DNA of 64,000 nt from Lentimicrobiaceae bacterium (GTDB taxonomy: Bacteria > Bacteroidota > Bacteroidia > Bacteroidales > JALOCA01), in the NCBI GenBank assembly GCA_023227965.1, contig JALOCA010000004.1, forward strand, positions 1-64,000, given 5' to 3'. This document shows, in pieces, positions 52,405-62,246 of this stretch (position 1 is its first letter; each line of letters opens with the position of its first letter). Under the pieces are notes generated by a model that was not told the origin of the DNA, ran no database searches, and saw only the letters and a program-made list of their open reading frames with translations. Made by a program: the position numbers and the translations under genes.

Positions 52405-55400
52405 ATGAAAATTAAAACCAGCTTCTTATCATTACTCTTTTTCATTATCCTTTGCAATACAGGAAAAGTTTTTTCCCAAAATACAGCCAGCGAACTGCAG
52501 CCCTATGCCGACTATCGGCTGGCAAAAGAAATGTTTTCAGTGCAGAAATTCGGAGCCGCACAGGCACTTTTTGAAAACGTGATGCAATCCATTCCGGATA
52601 AAGAGGATGCTATACGTATTGATGCAGAATACTATGCCGCATTTTGTGCACTTGAATTGCTGCACCCCGATGCCGAATACCGGATGATAGAGTTTATTAC
52701 CTACCATCCCGACAATAATAATACAAAAGTTGCCTATTTTCAACTCGGCAAATTTTATTACAGCCAAAAAGATTTTCAAAAAGCAGTTGCCGCTTTTGAG
52801 AAAACCGATATTTTCGAACTGAACAACCGTGACCTCGCGGAATATTATTTTAAACTGGGGTTAAGTTATTTTAAAAGAAATGATTTTGAAAAAGCATTGA
52901 AAAATTTTTATGAAATAAAAGATTCGGAAAACCAGTACAGTGCCCCGGCTTTGTATTATTATTCCCACATTTCGTATCTGAATAAAAATTATGAAACCGC
53001 TCTTTCGGGTTTTAATAAACTTAAAACCAACGAAACCTTTAAAAATATGGTTCCGTTATATATAGCCCAAATACATTACATCAAAGGCGAATATGATGCG
53101 CTTCTGCAGGTTGCCATACCCCTGCTCGAAAATGAAAAAACAAAGAAAATTTTCGACCTTGCCCGCCTGGTTGGAGAATCGTATTACAAAACTGGAAAAT
53201 ATGCCGAATCAATTCCATATCTTGAATTGTATTCCGACCGTACGACGCGTCAGGTAAGCCGTCCTGAGTTTTACCAATTAGCTTTTGCATATTATAAAAC
53301 AGCAAATTACCCCAAGGCTATTCCGTTTTTTCAGGAAATTGCCAAAGACGAAGACTCCCTCACACAAAATTCGCTTTACCTGTTAGCCGACTGTTACATT
53401 AAAACAGGTGAAAAACAATTTGCAAGAAACACATTTGCATCTTTTTTGAAAATGGATTTCTACCCTGAACTCAGGGAAAACGCCCTGTACAATTATGCAA
53501 AACTCTCCTACGAATTGTCGAAAAACCCTCTAAATGACGCAATTAATTCTATAAAGCTGTTTATAAGTGAGTTTCCAAAATCGCAGTTTGCAGATGAAAT
53601 GTACACTTACCTTGTGAATCTTTTCCTTTCGTCGAACAATTACAAAGATGCTTTTGCCTCTCTCGAAAATATCAAAGTGAAAGACGACCGGCTGAAAGAA
53701 GCCTACCAAAATATCACATTCAACAGAGGTGTAGAATTGTACAATGACAATAAATTTGAAGAAGCAGTAGCGATGTTTAAAAAATCACTCACTTACAACC
53801 TGAACAAAGGGCTTACCGCTTCTGCACGTTACTGGCTGGGCGAAAGTTATTACCGGCTTTCTGACTTCGAACAAGCGTTGTCGAATTACCGCTCGTTTAT
53901 GTTATTGCCCTCCGCCTATCAATCAAAATACTACAATCTTGCCAATTATAACATCGCTTATATTCAATTAAATAAAAAAAATTATAAAGAAGCTTTAACA
54001 GGATTCAGGAAGTTTCTCGTTGCAAAAAGCAAGGAAGAACCAACTGTAATTGCCGATGCACAGTTGCGAACCGCAGATTGTTATTTTGCCAACAAACAAT
54101 ACCTCGAAGCAATCGAATATTACGATAAAGCATTAAACTCATCGGCAAACGATGCCGATTACGCCCTGTACCAGAAAGCCCTTGCCTATGGTGCACAGGG
54201 AAAACTGAACCCAAAATCGGCAGCCCTGAGCGAACTGATAAAAAAATACAAAAAATCAGCTTATTATGACGACGCCCTTTATGAGTTAGGAGTTACATCG
54301 TTAGTACAAAATAATAATGAACAAGCAATGATTTACTTCAAACGTATCATCAGCGAAACTCCCCGTAGCAATTTTGCCATCAAAGCAAAACTGAAAAACG
54401 GAATGATTTATTACAACAACGAACAAAACGACCTTGCCCTGCAAACACTCCGCAACCTTGTTGATACATACCCCAATACCCCGGAAGCCCGCGAAGCACT
54501 GGTTACCATTAAAAATATTTATATTGACATGAATCGGGTGGATGACTATTTTGCATTTGCCAAAAACATTCCCTTTGCCAATATTTCCATGGCCGAAGAA
54601 GATTCTGCTTCCTATATTGCTGCCGAAAACTTGTACATGAAAGGCGATTGCAACAGCTCTGTTACAGAATTTGGCAACTACCTGTCGAAATTTCCGAACG
54701 GTGCATTTATTGTGAATGCTGCTTTTTACAAAGCTGAATGCTTGTATAATAACAATAAAAAAAACGAAGCCTTAACCGGATATAGCCTTGTCGTTTCGCA
54801 GCCAGCCAACCGTTTTACCGAAAGTTCCTGGTCCAAAATTGCGGAAATACAATATTCCGATAAAAAATATTCCGATGCGCTTATTGCTTTTAAACGGCTT
54901 TACGAATCGGCAGAACAAAACAATATCCGGACGGAGGCTACTGCCGGGCAAATGCGATGTTATTATCGTTTGTCCAACTACGATTCAGTAATGATTACCG
55001 CCGATAAATTACTTTCAGCAGAAAAAATTTCTGCATCGTTACAGTCTGAAACACAACTGCTCATTGCCCATTCAGCCTATGCTCTTAAAGACATGGGCAA
55101 AGCAACCCGTTCATTTGAAAACACATTGCAACTCTCACAGGGAGAACGGGGTGCCGAAGCAAATTACTATCTGGCTAAAATAGCTTTCGAACAACAAAAG
55201 TACCAGGAAGCTGAGAAAAAAGTTTTTGCACTTTCCGAAAACTTTACATCATACGACTTTTGGGTTGCCAGCGGTTTCATTCTGTTGGGTGATATTTATG
55301 TACAAACAGGTAATCTTTTTCAGGCGAAACAAACCCTGCAAAGTATTATTGATAATTATGAAGGCGAAGACCTAAAATCTATTGCCAAAGAGAAGCTAAA

Positions 55401-55440
55401 CGCCATTATTAGTAGTGAAAAACCGACAATAAACAATTAA
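52405..55440 (+). CDS. Large exported tetratricopeptide-repeat protein
   Basis: A 1011-residue protein: signal peptide MKIKTSFLSLLFFIILCNTG to VFSQ, then almost continuous TPR helices to the C-terminus (examples: AYFQLGKFYYSQKDFQKAVAAF, LGESYYRLSDFEQALSNYRSF, AELGVTSLVQNNNEQAMIYFKRI-like units, LLGDIYVQTGNLFQAKQTLQ). About 25 repeats. It should form a long periplasmic scaffold. The ATG at 52405 starts the signal peptide; an upstream frame reaching 52330 was not used. It is followed after 133 nt by an outer-membrane barrel and lies near exbBD-tonB. I do not recognise a named homologue. Confidence 0.85.
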   Translation: MKIKTSFLSLLFFIILCNTGKVFSQNTASELQPYADYRLAKEMFSVQKFGAAQALFENVMQSIPDKEDAIRIDAEYYAAFCALELLHPDAEYRMIEFITYHPDNNNTKVAYFQLGKFYYSQKDFQKAVAAFEKTDIFELNNRDLAEYYFKLGLSYFKRNDFEKALKNFYEIKDSENQYSAPALYYYSHISYLNKNYETALSGFNKLKTNETFKNMVPLYIAQIHYIKGEYDALLQVAIPLLENEKTKKIFDLARLVGESYYKTGKYAESIPYLELYSDRTTRQVSRPEFYQLAFAYYKTANYPKAIPFFQEIAKDEDSLTQNSLYLLADCYIKTGEKQFARNTFASFLKMDFYPELRENALYNYAKLSYELSKNPLNDAINSIKLFISEFPKSQFADEMYTYLVNLFLSSNNYKDAFASLENIKVKDDRLKEAYQNITFNRGVELYNDNKFEEAVAMFKKSLTYNLNKGLTASARYWLGESYYRLSDFEQALSNYRSFMLLPSAYQSKYYNLANYNIAYIQLNKKNYKEALTGFRKFLVAKSKEEPTVIADAQLRTADCYFANKQYLEAIEYYDKALNSSANDADYALYQKALAYGAQGKLNPKSAALSELIKKYKKSAYYDDALYELGVTSLVQNNNEQAMIYFKRIISETPRSNFAIKAKLKNGMIYYNNEQNDLALQTLRNLVDTYPNTPEAREALVTIKNIYIDMNRVDDYFAFAKNIPFANISMAEEDSASYIAAENLYMKGDCNSSVTEFGNYLSKFPNGAFIVNAAFYKAECLYNNNKKNEALTGYSLVVSQPANRFTESSWSKIAEIQYSDKKYSDALIAFKRLYESAEQNNIRTEATAGQMRCYYRLSNYDSVMITADKLLSAEKISASLQSETQLLIAHSAYALKDMGKATRSFENTLQLSQGERGAEANYYLAKIAFEQQKYQEAEKKVFALSENFTSYDFWVASGFILLGDIYVQTGNLFQAKQTLQSIIDNYEGEDLKSIAKEKLNAIISSEKPTINN

Positions 55441-55573
55441 AAACAAGCTAAAAATGAAATCCAACTCCATATATTTTTCCATGCAACGTTCGTTCCGGTT
55501 AATAATGATAAACACGGATAAAAACTATTGTAAACAAATTCCGCCCCGGACTTGTAAAACAAATTTCCTTCGG

Positions 55574-57304
55574 ATGAAAACCTGTTTTGCGTTGTTCATT
55601 TATACGTTTGGCTTGCATTTCCCCATAACTGCAATGGCGCAAAATGAAGAAATTACCGTGGTGGCTCCTTTTGACCCTACGGTTCCCGAAGCCACAAAAA
55701 TCAACGGAACTCCATCCATTTACCAGTCAACCCTACAAGCCCCAACCGTCGTTTACTCTATTAGAACCAGCCAGTATCCAACAAATTTCCAGGTTGAGCC
55801 TGTTAAACCCCTCAACGTTGCCGGAGAATCGCTACCTGATGTCACAAAAGGATACGTTAAAGCAGGTATAGGAAACTACTGGACACCTTATCTTGAAGCT
55901 TTTTACAGCAGCACCCGTAACGAAAAACAGTCTTGGAATATACATTACAAACACCACTCGGTAAACGGAAGCATCAAAGATTACGACAACAGTACATACA
56001 GCACTAACTCTCTTTCATTAAACGGCAAACATTTTTTTGAAAACCAGACACAACTTTCAGCAAACCTTGGATTTTCAAGAGATGTACATCACTTTTACGG
56101 ATATAAGCCCAGTGACTATACCTATTCGTTGTCAAAAAATGACATAAAGCAACGGTTTTCGACTTTTAATGGTACGCTATTGTACCAAAGCAACAATCCT
56201 GAACTGGAAAAAGGCAATTATTTTGCCGATTTGCACTTTTTCTCTTTTTCTGATCGCTGGGAAAGCCATGAACTAAACATAGGAACAAATGCAGGAGTGT
56301 ATAAAAATTACGATGCCTTTCGTTTTGCCGATAAAGAAATTGTAGGAATTAACCTCAATGCTGATTTTTACGATAACGAAGACAGCCTTTTATCTAAACA
56401 GAATTCTATCATCCGCATTCAGCCTTACATCAGGGGTGTAATGCAGGGTTTTAATATCCTGATAGGTTTGCAACCCGTAATAGTTTCAGGTTCCGAGAGT
56501 AAGTTTTACTTATACCCTAAGGCGGAAGCCAGCATTAACCTGCTCGAAGACCTTCTGATGCTGAGAGCCGGAATTGACGGGAATCTTCAGCAAAACGGAC
56601 TTCGAAGCCTGACCCAAGAAAATCCTTATTTAAACAATACTTCTGTCCGCAAAAACAGCAACGAAAAATTTCGGATTTTTGCCGGAATCAACAGCAATCC
56701 TTCTGCTGAAATTTCACTGCGAGCCGTTATCTCATCATCACGGATATTGGATTACCCATTTTACATCAATGACATCAATTCGTACAACAAGGACACCAAT
56801 TCGTATGCACAGGCATTTCACAACAAATTCAGTGTGGAATACGACGACATTACCCTGTTCTCTTTTACCGGTGAAGCTTCGTACCATGTCAACTCCTGGA
56901 TTTCTGCCACTGTAAAAGGCGGGTATTACCATTATTCGATGGATAAACTTGAAAAGCCTTTCCATAGACCCGACTGGGATTTGGTTATGCAAATGCAGTT
57001 TAAAACCAGTAAACGTCTTTCCTTTAATAGCCAATTATTTACTGCGGGGAAAAGATACGTAAAAGATTATACAAACGAAACTCGCATTGATCCGGTTACA
57101 CAAACATCGAGCCTGTATGTGTATGAAAAAATCAAACAATTAGACCCCGTTTTTGATATGAATATCGGGGCACAGTATTCCGTAACTGAGAAAATCAGCG
57201 CTTTTTTGCAGTTGAATAACCTCACATCTTCTTCTTATTCCCTATGGAACAACTATCCTGTGAAAGGTTTTAACGTGTTGCTTGGCGCTTCATACAATTT
57301 TTAA
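55574..57304 (+). CDS. Outer-membrane beta-barrel protein
   Basis: A 576-residue protein. The ATG at 55574 begins a signal peptide (MKTCFALFIYTFGLHFPITAMAQ); the frame is open to 55454 but that part lacks signal features. After a short periplasmic segment (EEITVVAPFDPTVPEATKIN) the protein is a run of amphipathic, aromatic-rich strands like a TonB-dependent-receptor barrel without plug, ending KGFNVLLGASYNF with terminal Phe. No plug domain is visible. Probable partner of the TPR protein upstream. Function unknown. Confidence 0.8.
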   Translation: MKTCFALFIYTFGLHFPITAMAQNEEITVVAPFDPTVPEATKINGTPSIYQSTLQAPTVVYSIRTSQYPTNFQVEPVKPLNVAGESLPDVTKGYVKAGIGNYWTPYLEAFYSSTRNEKQSWNIHYKHHSVNGSIKDYDNSTYSTNSLSLNGKHFFENQTQLSANLGFSRDVHHFYGYKPSDYTYSLSKNDIKQRFSTFNGTLLYQSNNPELEKGNYFADLHFFSFSDRWESHELNIGTNAGVYKNYDAFRFADKEIVGINLNADFYDNEDSLLSKQNSIIRIQPYIRGVMQGFNILIGLQPVIVSGSESKFYLYPKAEASINLLEDLLMLRAGIDGNLQQNGLRSLTQENPYLNNTSVRKNSNEKFRIFAGINSNPSAEISLRAVISSSRILDYPFYINDINSYNKDTNSYAQAFHNKFSVEYDDITLFSFTGEASYHVNSWISATVKGGYYHYSMDKLEKPFHRPDWDLVMQMQFKTSKRLSFNSQLFTAGKRYVKDYTNETRIDPVTQTSSLYVYEKIKQLDPVFDMNIGAQYSVTEKISAFLQLNNLTSSSYSLWNNYPVKGFNVLLGASYNF

Positions 57305-57391
57305 CAGTTTCATTCGTTTTGCATTAGCCAAATTGTTAATAAAATATTTGATTTTGTTAACTTTAAGTGTCAGATGTAAACAAATTTTTTA

Positions 57392-57399
57392 TACATTTG
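57392..57399 (+). promoter_or_regulatory. Probable gyrB promoter (-7 box)
   Basis: TACATTTG fits TAnnTTTG, 33 nt before the gyrB ATG at 57433. No -33 TTTG at the right distance. Confidence 0.4.
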
Positions 57400-57432
57400 A
57401 TTACTTTTATTGTGGATGATATATAATTGATT

Positions 57433-59397
57433 ATGAATAATGTGAGAAAGAACTTATCTGCACAGGAAAATTATACTGCAGATAACATTCAGGTATTGGA
57501 AGGATTGGAAGCTGTTCGTAAACGCCCTGCCATGTATATTGGTGATGTTAGCGAACGCGGATTGCACCATTTGGTTTATGAAGTAATTGATAATTCGATA
57601 GATGAGGCTCTTGTCGGTTATTGCGACCGGATAGAAGTTACAATACTCACAGATAATTCCGTTAAAGTGCTCGACAATGGTCGTGGTATCCCAACCGGAA
57701 TTCATGAGAAAGAACAACGCTCAGCCCTGGAAGTTGTAATGACGGTGTTGCATGCCGGCGGAAAATTCGATAAAGGCTCGTATAAAGTTTCGGGTGGTTT
57801 GCATGGCGTGGGCGTTTCCTGCGTAAATGCCCTTTCCGAACATCTTACAGCAAGGGTTTTCAGGGAAGGAAAAATATTTGTACAGGAATATGCTTATGGA
57901 AAACCTTTGTATGATGTAAAAGTTATCGGAGAAACTGATATTAACGGAACTGAAATAACTTTTCATCCCGACAGTAGTATTTTTAATACCACTGTTTACA
58001 AATCAGAAATCCTTATTTCGCGTCTGCGCGAACTTGCCTTTCTCAACAAAGGAATCACCCTTACCATTTCCGATGAACGAGAAACCGATGAAAACGGAAA
58101 TTTCATTTCTGAAACCTTTTATTCAGAAGAAGGACTCAAAGACTTTATTGATTACTTAGACGTAAACCGTGAACGGTTGATGCCCGATCCTATTTGTATT
58201 GAAGGGGAAAAGAATGGAATGCCCATGGAAATAGCACTCCAATACAACACTTCCTTTGCCGAAAACCTCCATTCCTACGTTAATAACATCAATACCCACG
58301 AAGGGGGAACTCACCTTGCAGGTTTTCGCAGGGCACTAACACGTACGCTGAAAGCCTACGCTGAAAAATCAGGTATGCTTGCCAAATTAAAATTCGACAT
58401 TAACGGCGATGACTTCCGCGAAGGACTTACTGCCATCATCTCTTTAAAGGTACAGGAACCCCAGTTTGAAGGACAAACAAAAACCAAACTCGGCAACTCG
58501 GATGCGATGGGTGCTGTGGATCAGCTTTTAGGCGAGCAGCTCAACTACTACCTGGAAGAACATCCCAAAGAAGCCCGTACCATCGTAAACAAAGTTATTC
58601 TTGCTGCTACTGCCCGCCATGCCGCACGGAAAGCCCGCGAACTGGTACAGCGCAAAGGAGTTCTTTCTGGCTCAGGATTACCAGGGAAATTAGCCGACTG
58701 CAGCGAACGCGACCCTATTCAATGCGAAATTTTTCTCGTGGAAGGAGATTCGGCAGGCGGAACTGCCAAACAAGGACGCGACCGCCGTTTCCAGGCAATT
58801 TTACCACTCAGAGGTAAAATTCTGAACGTGGAAAAGGCAATGCAACACAGAATTTTTGAAAACGAAGAAATCAAAAATATGTTTACTGCACTCGGCATTT
58901 CCATTGGAACCGAAGAAGACACTAAAGCCCTCAATATGGACAAGCTTCGTTATCATAAAATTGTGATTATGACCGATGCCGACGTAGATGGTAGCCATAT
59001 TGCCACACTTCTTCTTACTTTCTTCTTCCGCCACATGAAAGAAATGATTGAAGAAGGCTATATTTACATTGCTACCCCGCCACTTTACCTGATTAAAAAA
59101 GGCAATTCCGAAAAATACTGCTGGACAGAAGAACAACGGCTCGAATTGGTAAAACAATTTTCAGACAATGGCAGTGATAAAGGAATTCATATCCAACGGT
59201 ATAAAGGTCTGGGCGAAATGAATGCCGAACAGTTGTGGGATACCACCATGAACCCGCAATTCCGTACACTTCGCCAAGTAACTATTGAAAATGCTGCCGA
59301 AGCCGACCGTGTTTTTTCAATGCTGATGGGCGATGAAGTACCACCCCGCCGCGAATTCATCGAGAAAAACGCCAAATATGCCAATATTGATGTATAG
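57433..59397 (+). CDS. gyrB: DNA gyrase subunit B
   Basis: A 654-residue type IIA topoisomerase subunit that hydrolyses ATP to drive negative supercoiling with GyrA. GHKL ATPase motifs: VIDNSIDEALVGYCD (Asn/Glu), VLDNGRGIPTGIHEK, and GGLHGVGVSCVNAL. The transducer follows, then the Toprim domain with EGDSAGGTAKQGRDRRFQAI, PLRGKILNVEKA and MTDADVDGSHI, and the C-terminal QRYKGLGEMNAEQLWDTTMNP. QRYKGLGEMN and the absence of a large insert favour GyrB over ParE. The ATG at 57433 was used; a TTG lies two codons upstream. Confidence 0.96.
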   Translation: MNNVRKNLSAQENYTADNIQVLEGLEAVRKRPAMYIGDVSERGLHHLVYEVIDNSIDEALVGYCDRIEVTILTDNSVKVLDNGRGIPTGIHEKEQRSALEVVMTVLHAGGKFDKGSYKVSGGLHGVGVSCVNALSEHLTARVFREGKIFVQEYAYGKPLYDVKVIGETDINGTEITFHPDSSIFNTTVYKSEILISRLRELAFLNKGITLTISDERETDENGNFISETFYSEEGLKDFIDYLDVNRERLMPDPICIEGEKNGMPMEIALQYNTSFAENLHSYVNNINTHEGGTHLAGFRRALTRTLKAYAEKSGMLAKLKFDINGDDFREGLTAIISLKVQEPQFEGQTKTKLGNSDAMGAVDQLLGEQLNYYLEEHPKEARTIVNKVILAATARHAARKARELVQRKGVLSGSGLPGKLADCSERDPIQCEIFLVEGDSAGGTAKQGRDRRFQAILPLRGKILNVEKAMQHRIFENEEIKNMFTALGISIGTEEDTKALNMDKLRYHKIVIMTDADVDGSHIATLLLTFFFRHMKEMIEEGYIYIATPPLYLIKKGNSEKYCWTEEQRLELVKQFSDNGSDKGIHIQRYKGLGEMNAEQLWDTTMNPQFRTLRQVTIENAAEADRVFSMLMGDEVPPRREFIEKNAKYANIDV

Positions 59398-59737
59398 CTA
59401 CATGTAGAAAATGTTGCAGCCATCATGAATAAAGCTATTTAGATATATCAAACCTAAACTTTCCAAGCCCGATTAAATCGGGGGAAAGAGTTAAAAATAT
59501 AAAAAAACTCTTCCCATAAAAACCTTTTCCAGGTACTTCGTACGCTGGAAGGTTAAAATAATACGGTTTTAATTTTTTCTTCTGATATTTGTTTTTTAAT
59601 AATTTTGATGAAATATCCATAAGGGCTATGCTCATACCAACCGAGGATGATATTTTATGGATATTCCCCCGAGAAATCGGGGCAGGCTATGTGACCAATG
59701 AATTAAGAAATTAATAACACATGAAAAATTAGAAAAC
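59398..59737. other. Hairpin-rich intergenic region after gyrB
   Basis: No credible gene is present in 340 nt. Hairpins: CTTTCC...GGAAAG around CCCGAT-TAA-ATCGGG (59459-59488); GGAAAGAGTT (59483-59492) with AACTCTTCC (59506-59514), which competes with the first; an 11-bp inverted repeat AATATCCATAA / TTATGGATATT (59612-59622, 59655-59665); and CCCCGA-GAAA-TCGGGG (59667-59682). The first may terminate gyrB. The others may be remains of a short repeated element. Confidence 0.5.
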
Positions 59738-60970
59738 ATGCCCGAATTTTTTTACCAATGCGTCAATTGCGGAAAAGAATATCCTGCCGGCGGTGTCCGT
59801 TACCTTTGTCCATCCTGCGAAAGCGGCAATACTCCGGATGCTCCGCCCAGAGGAGTGCTGAAAACGGTTTACGATTACAATAAACTCCGCAAAAATGTTG
59901 CGCCGGGTGAGCTTTTTAAAAACTTATCTCAAAATGGTTTTCTTGATATACTGCCGGTAAATTCACTGGAAAGCTTCGGCCCGCTGAAAGTTGGAAATAC
60001 TCCGGCTTATCATTGGCAGCAAAAGAGCAGAAACGGTACGCATCAGCTTATTCTGAAGGACGATTCGCATAATCCTACATTTTCGTTTAAGGACAGGGCA
60101 TCGGCATTGGTTTCGGCTTTTGCCAAAGAAAATCAAATCAATACCATCGTTGCTGCCTCCACCGGTAATGCCGGCTCTTCGCTGGCAGGCATCTGTGCTT
60201 CGCAGGGGCAAAAAGCGGTGATTTTTGTTCCGGCAACGGCGCCTAAAGCTAAGTTATTGCAGATAATGCTGTACGGTGCAACCATCGTCCCGGTGGATGG
60301 AAATTATGATGCAGCTTTCGATCTCAGCCTGCAAGCCACAAAGGAATACGGACTCTACAACCGGAATACGGCTTACAATCCGATTACCATTGAAGGAAAA
60401 AAGACGGCTACCTTTGAACTCTTCCGTCAGTGCGGGATGCAGGTACCGGATATGATTTTTGTTTCTGTTGGCGATGGCGTCATCCTTTCCGGGGTTTACA
60501 AAGGCTTTGAAGATCTGCTGATGCTTGGCATTATCGAAAAGATGCCACGGATTGTTGCCGTGCAGGCAGAAGAAAGTAACAGCATCATCCGCAACCTCCA
60601 TTCTGAAACTTTTAAACCATCTTCCGCACAAACCATAGCCGACTCCATTTCGGTGGTCATTCCCCGGAATTTCTACATGGCAAAGGATTTTCTGCTGAAA
60701 TATAATGGAGAAGGCATTGCCGTGCCTGATGATGCCATTCTGAATGCTTCTCTGAAGCTGACACGGAATTTTGGAATCTTTACCGAACCTGCCGGTGCGG
60801 CCGCTTTTGCAGGATATCTGAAATATTGTGAAACAAATCCGCCGGAAAACGACAGCAAGATTGCTGTTCTGCTTACCGGAAGCGGACTGAAGGATTTGAA
60901 TGCTGTTTCATCGCTGGTTACTTTGCCGGAAACGGTTAAAAATGGTGAATTTGTTTACAAAGATGTTTAA
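59738..60970 (+). CDS. Threonine-synthase-like PLP enzyme with N-terminal zinc ribbon
   Basis: A 410-residue fold-type II PLP enzyme. An N-terminal zinc ribbon (Cys8, Cys11, Cys24, Cys27) precedes the catalytic domain. The PLP lysine is Lys118 in NPTFSFKDRASAL, the phosphate loop is AASTGNAGSSLAG, and LLTGSGLKDL is near the C-terminus. Threonine synthase makes threonine from O-phosphohomoserine. The neighbourhood (a molybdenum hydroxylase downstream) also allows a catabolic ammonia-lyase-type role in a purine-degradation cluster. The base composition is richer in G/C and CTG codons than the genes before and after. Threonine synthase is the safest name. Confidence 0.8.
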   Translation: MPEFFYQCVNCGKEYPAGGVRYLCPSCESGNTPDAPPRGVLKTVYDYNKLRKNVAPGELFKNLSQNGFLDILPVNSLESFGPLKVGNTPAYHWQQKSRNGTHQLILKDDSHNPTFSFKDRASALVSAFAKENQINTIVAASTGNAGSSLAGICASQGQKAVIFVPATAPKAKLLQIMLYGATIVPVDGNYDAAFDLSLQATKEYGLYNRNTAYNPITIEGKKTATFELFRQCGMQVPDMIFVSVGDGVILSGVYKGFEDLLMLGIIEKMPRIVAVQAEESNSIIRNLHSETFKPSSAQTIADSISVVIPRNFYMAKDFLLKYNGEGIAVPDDAILNASLKLTRNFGIFTEPAGAAAFAGYLKYCETNPPENDSKIAVLLTGSGLKDLNAVSSLVTLPETVKNGEFVYKDV

Positions 60971-60982
60971 TTTTTTTTGTTT

Positions 60983-62239
60983 ATGACTTTTCATTGCCGG
61001 AATATCTTATTGATAATTTTTTTTTCATTTTTACTTAATGGGACATTAAAAAGCCAGGTAAGCGGTTATGTTTTTGATATTACAGATAACATTCCCGTCG
61101 AAAATGTAAATATCGTTGTAAAAGGAGCAAATACAGGCACTTCAACCAATGCAAAAGGATACTTTCGGCTTAACATTGATAATAACAAAGCTGTCCTAAT
61201 TTTTTCCCATTTATCATTCCAGACAGATACCATCAGTCTTCTAAATGCAACGTTTTCAAAGCCCGCTGCTGTTTTTTTGATGCCTAAAATGACCCATCTG
61301 CAGGAAGCTACGATTACTTCAAAAAAAATTAAGAGAGATTTATTCTGGGTAAGCGATTACATCTTTATCGAAAAAAATATTTTGGTTCTTGGAAACGATC
61401 TTTATAAAAATGTTTATAAATTAATTTTGCTTCGCAGTTTAAACGATACCATTACAAGTCTTTATTTGTCATCTTCTTTTAAACCAAGAGGCTTATTTAT
61501 TGATTGTATGGGTGGTTATCAATTGATTGGAAGAGATTCTGTATTCCAAATAAATATTGACTCATTAGGAATATCTTTTCCATTCAGTGTAAGCATTGAC
61601 AAATTTAATGATGCCGTATCGGATTGCATGTTTGACATAAAAGATTATCTTATTTTTAAAACAAAAACTTCTAATGAATATCTGCAAGAATATTACGGGG
61701 TGAATAAGCATGATAATGTATCAAAAATTTTTATTACTTCGAATGAAAAACGAAAGGCAAAAGAAGCAAGTGATTATATATCATGGCTGATTAAAAATAA
61801 TGCAGTAGGGATGTCCGATATTTCTGCAAGAATCCGGTTTGAAAAAACTATTATGTACCCTCCGTCGTATCTTGCACTAAGTAAAATAGATAATAAAATT
61901 TATTTTTTTAATCATGCATCCGGGAATATTGAAGTGTATTCCGAAGATTTAAGCCTAATTAATAGTATTTCTATTTCTTATATAAATAAAAAAAATTGGG
62001 TTCACCGGATTATAACAGATAAATACAGAAATAAGGCTTATACTATCTTTTCAAAAAATGCAGAATGTCAAGTTGCAGAAATTGATTTAGCAGACGGGCA
62101 ATTGAAAAATATTATAAAGATTCCATTTTCTTTTCCGCAGAACATACAAATAAATGATGGATGCATTTATTTCCTTTATCATGACTTTCATAATGAAAAT
62201 AAAAAGAATACATTATTTGGCATAAAAATAAAAGAATAA
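60983..62239 (+). CDS. Exported protein with CarboxypepD_reg-like domain
   Basis: A 418-residue protein. The N-terminal signal peptide (FHCRNILLIIFFSFLLNGTL) is followed by a carboxypeptidase regulatory-like beta domain (about 26-105, VSGYVFDITDNIPVENVNIV, NTGTSTNAKGYFRL, FSHLSFQTDTI). The remainder is unassigned, AT-rich, and in its second half resembles repeated blades (YLALSKIDNKIYFFNHASGN). The ATG at 60983 lies 12 nt after the threonine-synthase-like gene. It is similar in layout to the next gene. Function unknown. Confidence 0.7.
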   Translation: MTFHCRNILLIIFFSFLLNGTLKSQVSGYVFDITDNIPVENVNIVVKGANTGTSTNAKGYFRLNIDNNKAVLIFSHLSFQTDTISLLNATFSKPAAVFLMPKMTHLQEATITSKKIKRDLFWVSDYIFIEKNILVLGNDLYKNVYKLILLRSLNDTITSLYLSSSFKPRGLFIDCMGGYQLIGRDSVFQINIDSLGISFPFSVSIDKFNDAVSDCMFDIKDYLIFKTKTSNEYLQEYYGVNKHDNVSKIFITSNEKRKAKEASDYISWLIKNNAVGMSDISARIRFEKTIMYPPSYLALSKIDNKIYFFNHASGNIEVYSEDLSLINSISISYINKKNWVHRIITDKYRNKAYTIFSKNAECQVAEIDLADGQLKNIIKIPFSFPQNIQINDGCIYFLYHDFHNENKKNTLFGIKIKE

Positions 62240-62246
62240 CCAACGG

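Noticed and set aside
59435..59635. A 66-codon minus-strand frame after gyrB
   Set aside because: It runs across the hairpins, has no family resemblance, and the codon pattern is that of noncoding DNA.
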